From NCBI GenBank assembly GCA_946480675.1, contig CAMLKS010000041.1, positions 1 to 11,617 of the forward strand: a DNA stretch of 11,617 nt, given 5' to 3'. A program made the position numbers and the translations under genes. This document shows, one piece after another, positions 7,856-11,617 of this stretch. The notes beneath the pieces are model-generated. The model saw only the letters and a program-made list of their open reading frames with translations, was not told the origin of the DNA and searched no databases. Source of the stretch: an uncultured Bacteroidota bacterium (GTDB taxonomy: Bacteria; Bacteroidota; Bacteroidia; Chitinophagales; Chitinophagaceae). How positions within the stretch are numbered: the first letter of the stretch is position 1; every line of letters begins with the position of its first letter.

Positions 7856-7863
7856 CAAAAATA
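7856..7863 (-). promoter_or_regulatory. Candidate -7 promoter element (TATTTTTG) for the lipocalin-like gene
   Basis: On the minus strand TATTTTTG matches TAnnTTTG and ends 28 bases before the ATG at 7827, giving a leader of roughly 20 bases. It sits in the 68-bp divergent gap shared with the omega-amidase gene. No clear -33 element is seen, and I find no equivalent match facing the omega-amidase. Confidence 0.4.
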
Positions 7864-7895
7864 TTCAAAAAATCTAAATTCCCTTTAGGATAAAG

Positions 7896-8681
7896 ATGGC
7901 ACATACATCGCTCAACATTACACTGGTGCAGGCAGATATACACTGGGAAGACAAACAGGCCAACCTGCGGAAGTATGAACAGATGATAGCCGGTATAGCC
8001 GGGAAGAAAGAAGTAGTAGTGCTGCCGGAGATGTTTGCCACGGGCTTTACCATGAATACAGCCACCATGGCCGAAACCATGGAAGGCCCTACTGTGCAGT
8101 GGATGAAAGACATATGCAAACAACACCGCTGCATACTGGCAGGCAGCGCCATTATAGAAGAAGGAGGTAAATATTATAACCGCATGCTGTGGGTGCAGCC
8201 CGATGGCAATATCGGTACGTATGATAAACGACATCTTTTTGCCTATGGCGACGAGGACCAGCATTTTACGAGTGGCAATAAGCGGCTGATATGCAGCGTA
8301 AAGGGTTTCCGGATATGCCTGATGGTGTGCTATGACCTGCGCTTTCCCGTATGGGCACGCAATGCCAATGATGACTATGACGTGCTGATATATGTGGCCA
8401 ACTGGCCCGAACGCCGTAGCCTGGCATGGAAAACCCTGCTGCAGGCAAGGGCTATAGAAAATATGAGCTATGTGGTAGGTGTGAACCGTGTGGGCACCGA
8501 TGCCAAAGACCTGAAATACAGTGGAGATAGCAGCGCCTTCGGCCCGCTGGGCGAGGTGCTATGGCAACACAGTGATACAGAAGCAGTGCATACCATAACG
8601 CTGGATAAGGAACATCTTACCAGTACACGCCGGCACGTGCCCTTCCTGAATGATGCCGATAAGTTTATAATAGTGGATTAG
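7896..8681 (+). CDS. Omega-amidase of the nitrilase superfamily (YafV/NIT2-like)
   Basis: Cytoplasmic carbon-nitrogen hydrolase expected to deaminate alpha-keto acid amides such as 2-oxoglutaramate or 2-oxosuccinamate, side products of glutamine or asparagine transamination, and in bacteria linked to methionine salvage. At 261 aa it is the usual length. The catalytic triad is clear: E45 in VLPEMFATGF, K111 in YDKRHLF and C145 in MVCYDLRFP. The segments YDKRHLF, VCYDLRFPVW, YVANWP and ARAIEN closely match E. coli YafV as I recall it, favouring this subgroup over nitrilases, cyanide hydratases or N-carbamoylases. The start is the ATG at 7896, preceded by an AGGA with five-base spacing (7887-7890), an SD-like sequence not often prominent in this phylum. 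No aminotransferase is adjacent. The next gene follows after 41 bp on the same strand, so co-transcription is possible but not shown. Confidence 0.92.
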   Translation: MAHTSLNITLVQADIHWEDKQANLRKYEQMIAGIAGKKEVVVLPEMFATGFTMNTATMAETMEGPTVQWMKDICKQHRCILAGSAIIEEGGKYYNRMLWVQPDGNIGTYDKRHLFAYGDEDQHFTSGNKRLICSVKGFRICLMVCYDLRFPVWARNANDDYDVLIYVANWPERRSLAWKTLLQARAIENMSYVVGVNRVGTDAKDLKYSGDSSAFGPLGEVLWQHSDTEAVHTITLDKEHLTSTRRHVPFLNDADKFIIVD

Positions 8682-8722
8682 GCATACTATTTGTTACCTG
8701 ACTGATATATAGGGTAAAACAT

Positions 8723-9256
8723 ATGAGCCATTTGAAATCTATACTCCCGATAGCCGCAGTTGCGGTACTGCTTGCGGCCTGTAATAAAGAAAGGATAACG
8801 GATACCGAGTGCCTGCCAGCACCGCCACAATCGCCCAACTTCAGGCTGGTAGATAAAAATACGGGGGCTGATGTGCTGGAAAAATACCAGGACTTTACAG
8901 CCGCCAATATACCTGTAGCTAAAGAAAGCTGCAACGATTACAGGTTGAATGCCAGCGCGTTCTCTTATAATAAGGACTCAGCAGGTAAAATGTCATTTTA
9001 TTTTAACTGGATGTATGAGCCACCTACTACCAACAGCAATTGCCGCACTGTATACCTGCATCATAAAGATGGCGATATAGACACTATACGATTTGACGGA
9101 TATGTAATGCCGTCATCAGGTGCCCCTTGCGACAGGGATAAGGTGGTGATAGAACATGTTTACTTCAATAGCGAAGAGGTGCAGGCTGAAAATACCGGGG
9201 CGGTACCTGTCGGGGGCTATCCTAATGGGATTACTTACTATCCGTTAAAGAAATAA
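8723..9256 (+). CDS. Small cysteine-containing lipoprotein, function unknown
   Basis: I do not recognise the family. The 177-aa product starts with a short basic region (MSHLK), a hydrophobic core, and a lipobox LLAAC with the lipidated Cys at 20, so it should be anchored to a membrane after signal peptidase II processing. The residues after Cys (NKER) do not clearly match a known surface-export signal, so inner or outer leaflet and surface exposure are open. The mature part has four further Cys (TEC, ESC, SNC, APC), enough for two disulfides. It is rich in Asp, Tyr and Asn, with alternating polar and aromatic stretches such as MSFYFNWMYEPP and TIRFDGYVMP that suggest a beta-sandwich; this last point is inference. 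The start is the ATG at 8723 with AGGG eight bases before it. It lies between the omega-amidase and the RND exporter genes and has no obvious functional link to either. Confidence 0.85.
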   Translation: MSHLKSILPIAAVAVLLAACNKERITDTECLPAPPQSPNFRLVDKNTGADVLEKYQDFTAANIPVAKESCNDYRLNASAFSYNKDSAGKMSFYFNWMYEPPTTNSNCRTVYLHHKDGDIDTIRFDGYVMPSSGAPCDRDKVVIEHVYFNSEEVQAENTGAVPVGGYPNGITYYPLKK

Positions 9257-9306
9257 ATTGGCTATCATATAAGCATAGCTTAATAAGGCAAGTCCTCATA
9301 TTTCGC

Positions 9307-9314
9307 TACTTTTG
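9307..9314 (+). promoter_or_regulatory. Candidate -7 promoter element (TACTTTTG) for the RND exporter gene
   Basis: TACTTTTG matches TAnnTTTG and ends 30 bases before the ATG at 9345, leaving a leader of about 24 bases. It sits in an 88-bp AT-rich gap after the lipoprotein gene, the longest gap in the window, which suggests the exporter has its own promoter. The -33 side is not convincing. Confidence 0.45.
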
Positions 9315-9344
9315 CGCCCACATTTATATCAAATCTATTAGCCA

Positions 9345-11617
9345 ATGTGGCATCGCATAGCAGCATTTATTATTAAGTTCCGGGTAGTATTGTTGATCGT
9401 ACTGTTGCTGAGCACAGCAGTGATGGGTTATTACGCATCGAAGGTGGAGCTGAGCTACGAGTTTACCAATGCCATCCCTACCGATAACCCGAAGTATAAA
9501 GACTACCAGGCGTTCCGCAAGCAATTTGGCGAAGATGGCAATATGATGGTGATAGGCGTGCAGACCGATTATTTTTTCGATGCCGCCTTTTTTAAGGACT
9601 ATACAGAACTGGTGCACCAGCTGGAAAAAGTAAAAGCGGTAGAGAATGTTTTAAGCATTCCTACAGCCATCAACCTGGTAAAAGATACGGCTACCGGGCA
9701 GCTGCAAGTAGTGAAACTGGTAACCCCCGAAACACTACACCATACCGATAGCATTAAAAATGCTTTTTATAACCTGCCCTTTTATAAAGGCTTTCTTTAC
9801 AACCCCGAAAGCAAGGCATACCTGATGGCCCTGCGCATCAACAAAGAAGTGCTGAACTCGAAGAACCGCGCGGGTGTGGTGAACGAGATACTGGCTATTA
9901 GCGATGCTTTTGGAAAAAAGCACCGGGTAGAAATGCACTATTCCGGCCTGCCGCTGATACGTACCATGATGGCAGGACAGGTACAGAGCGAAATGAAATT
10001 TTTTCTTGCCTTGTCCTTCATACTCACGGCGGTTATCCTGGCACTGTTCTTCCGCTCTTTCATAGCAGTGGTAGCATCTATGCTGGTGGTAGCGGTGGGT
10101 GTAGTATGGTCTCTGGCCACAGTAGTGCTGCTGGGCTATAAAATAACACTGCTGGTAGCGCTGATACCACCACTGATAGTAGTGATAGGCATACCCAACT
10201 GCGTGTACCTGCTCAACAAATACCACTCGGAGTATAATATACATGGCAATAAGGCCAAAGCCCTGCTGCGCATGGTAGACAGGATGGGTATCGTAACCCT
10301 GTTTACCAACCTGACGGCGGCTATAGGTTTCGGTGTATTCTTCTTTACCAAGAGTGCCATATTGAAAGAGTTTGGTTTGGTGGCGGGTATCAATATCATG
10401 GTGATATTCGTGATATCGCTCATCTTCATTCCGGCACTGTTCAGCTTCCTGCCCGCACCGAAAGGCCGCCACACCAGCTACCTGGAAAGCGGCTGGATGA
10501 ACCGCCTGCTGGATACGATTACCAACTGGGTGTTTGGCCACAGGGTATGGATATATGCCATTACCATTGTAGCATGTGCGGTATCGGTAATGGGTATGAT
10601 GCGCCTGAATACCGTAGGCCACATTGTAGATGACCTGCCGAAGGAAGACAAAGTGTACCAGGACCTGCTGTTTTTTGAGCGCAACTTTAAAGGGGTGATG
10701 CCGCTGGAGATAGTGATAGACACGAAGAAAAAGAATGGCGCAGTGAGCCTGCCCGTGCTGCAAAAAATGGATGAGCTGAACAGCTACCTGTCACAGTTCC
10801 CGGAGATTGGGCATTCCCTTTCGATAGTAGAAGGTGTGAAGTTTGCAAGGCAAGCCTACTACGATGGCGATAGTACCAACTATGGTGTACCCAATATGTT
10901 TGACGGTGCCTTTATACAGCCTTACCTGCGCGGCAAGGGCGATAAGAACAGTATGTTCAACAAGCTGATAACGGCCTTTATGGACAGCACCCGCAGCAAA
11001 ACCCGGCTGAGTGTGAACATGGCCGATGTAGGCTCTGTAAGGCTGCCCATATTGCTGGACAGCATCAAACCTAAAACGCTGGAACTGTTTGATACTACCA
11101 AATATGAAGTCACCTTTACCGGTACCAGCGTCGTATTCCTGGAGGGTAGCAAGTTTATCATCAACAGCCTGCGCGATAGCCTGATACTGGCGTTCCTTAT
11201 GATATTCGGCTGTATGATATTCCTGTTCCGCTCGTGGAGGATACTGCTGATATCAGTGGTCATCAATATAGTGCCGCTGCTGATAACAGCAGGCATCATG
11301 GGCTGGGCGGGCATCCCCATCAAGCCATCTACAGTGCTGGTATTCAGCGTGGCATTGGGTATTACCATAGATGTTACCATCCGCTTCCTGGTCAACTCTA
11401 AACAGGAACTGGTACGCAATGACGATGATATTGCCATGACGGTAAAACGCACCATACCTGATACGGGGCTTAGCATTATCTACACTTCACTGATATTAGT
11501 TGCGGGCTTTGGTGTATTTGCACTGTCGCAGTTTGATGGTACGAAATCGCTGGGCTACCTGACATCGCTGACGCTGCTGCTGGCTCTTGGGCGCGTCGTC
11601 GACCCACTCGCAGTAGC
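9345..11617 (+). CDS. RND-superfamily exporter, MMPL/HAE3-like, truncated at the right edge
   Basis: Large inner-membrane proton-driven exporter of the hydrophobe/amphiphile type (MMPL family), probably moving lipids or other hydrophobic molecules. The open frame runs from ATG 9345 through 757 full codons without a stop, so the C-terminus is missing. It shows the duplicated RND plan: TM1 (~7-28), a first periplasmic domain (~30-215) opening with IPTDNPKYKDYQAF, TM2-TM6 (~219-375), TM7 (VWIYAITIVACAVSV), a second periplasmic domain, then TM8-TM11 and the beginning of TM12. In repeat 2 the TM10 motif ALGITIDVTIRF has an acidic D676 suited to proton relay; the matching TM4 position in repeat 1 reads VIGIPNCVYLLNKY with N285. 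The final ~9 residues (GRVVDPLAV) do not look like the expected hydrophobic helix. No membrane-fusion protein or outer-membrane channel gene is in view, fitting the HAE3 rather than the tripartite AcrB class. Cargo is unknown. Confidence 0.92.
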   Translation, partial: MWHRIAAFIIKFRVVLLIVLLLSTAVMGYYASKVELSYEFTNAIPTDNPKYKDYQAFRKQFGEDGNMMVIGVQTDYFFDAAFFKDYTELVHQLEKVKAVENVLSIPTAINLVKDTATGQLQVVKLVTPETLHHTDSIKNAFYNLPFYKGFLYNPESKAYLMALRINKEVLNSKNRAGVVNEILAISDAFGKKHRVEMHYSGLPLIRTMMAGQVQSEMKFFLALSFILTAVILALFFRSFIAVVASMLVVAVGVVWSLATVVLLGYKITLLVALIPPLIVVIGIPNCVYLLNKYHSEYNIHGNKAKALLRMVDRMGIVTLFTNLTAAIGFGVFFFTKSAILKEFGLVAGINIMVIFVISLIFIPALFSFLPAPKGRHTSYLESGWMNRLLDTITNWVFGHRVWIYAITIVACAVSVMGMMRLNTVGHIVDDLPKEDKVYQDLLFFERNFKGVMPLEIVIDTKKKNGAVSLPVLQKMDELNSYLSQFPEIGHSLSIVEGVKFARQAYYDGDSTNYGVPNMFDGAFIQPYLRGKGDKNSMFNKLITAFMDSTRSKTRLSVNMADVGSVRLPILLDSIKPKTLELFDTTKYEVTFTGTSVVFLEGSKFIINSLRDSLILAFLMIFGCMIFLFRSWRILLISVVINIVPLLITAGIMGWAGIPIKPSTVLVFSVALGITIDVTIRFLVNSKQELVRNDDDIAMTVKRTIPDTGLSIIYTSLILVAGFGVFALSQFDGTKSLGYLTSLTLLLALGRVVDPLAV

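Noticed and set aside
8685..8693. TACTATTTG upstream of the lipoprotein gene as a promoter
   Set aside because: The spacing between TA and TTTG is three bases, not two, and no -33 element is seen; too weak to list.
7896..9256. Omega-amidase and lipoprotein as a functional pair
   Set aside because: They share a strand and a 41-bp gap, but one is a cytosolic repair enzyme and the other an envelope protein; nothing in the sequence links their roles.
9260..9281. Small inverted repeats (GCTAT...ATAGC and AAGC-ATA-GCTT) after the lipoprotein gene
   Set aside because: Stems are only 4-5 bp, AT-rich and lack a T tract, so they do not support a terminator call.
9735..10763. 342-codon open frame on the minus strand inside the exporter gene
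   Set aside because: Its translation is rich in Tyr, His and Gln with no domain, and it lies opposite a clear RND reading frame. The scarcity of TTA, CTA and TCA codons on the coding strand explains the lack of antisense stops.
10922..11476. 184-codon minus-strand open frame opposite the second half of the exporter
   Set aside because: Low-complexity Ser/Leu/Met-rich translation, fully within the recognisable exporter coding sequence; a shadow frame.

Overview
This 11.6 kb window looks like ordinary chromosomal DNA from a member of the Bacteroidota, probably near the Chitinophagaceae. The sequence supports this in three ways. Upstream of four genes there is a match to the Bacteroidota -7 promoter element TAnnTTTG. 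The protein types are typical of that phylum: a polytopic NtrY-like kinase, small secreted lipocalin-like and lipoprotein genes, and a large RND/MMPL exporter. Base composition is mid-GC with unusually frequent ATA isoleucine codons. The genus placement is inference.

Layout. Bases 2-3334 (+) hold the 3' part of a large membrane sensor histidine kinase whose start lies left of the window. Its stop codon abuts that of murB (minus strand, coding to 4345). Upstream of murB on the same strand is an enolase-superfamily dipeptide epimerase (4376-5407). A 44-bp divergent region separates it from a GT39/ArnT-like glycosyltransferase (5452-7089, +), which ends in a strong hairpin terminator. Converging on that terminator from the minus strand is a secreted protein made of two related lipocalin-like halves (7132-7827). 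Then on the plus strand come a YafV-type omega-amidase (7896-8681), a small lipoprotein of unknown function (8723-9256), and an RND/MMPL exporter (9345 to the right edge, incomplete).

How the genes may work together. MurB makes UDP-MurNAc, while the dipeptide epimerase recycles L-Ala-D-Glu from muropeptides, so the minus-strand pair joins cell-wall synthesis with salvage. The GT39 enzyme and the RND exporter both act at the inner membrane on lipid-linked or hydrophobic cargo, but no partner genes are in view. The kinase has no response regulator in view; one could lie to the left. The omega-amidase is a metabolite-repair enzyme and does not obviously belong to its surroundings.

I see no tRNA or rRNA gene, CRISPR array, insertion sequence, integrase or phage gene. 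All intergenic gaps are under 100 bp. I do not see a new biological system here. The points most worth a second look are the internally duplicated secreted protein, the asymmetric TM4/TM10 residues of the RND exporter, the odd last ~28 bases of the window, and the repeat-rich divergent promoter region.
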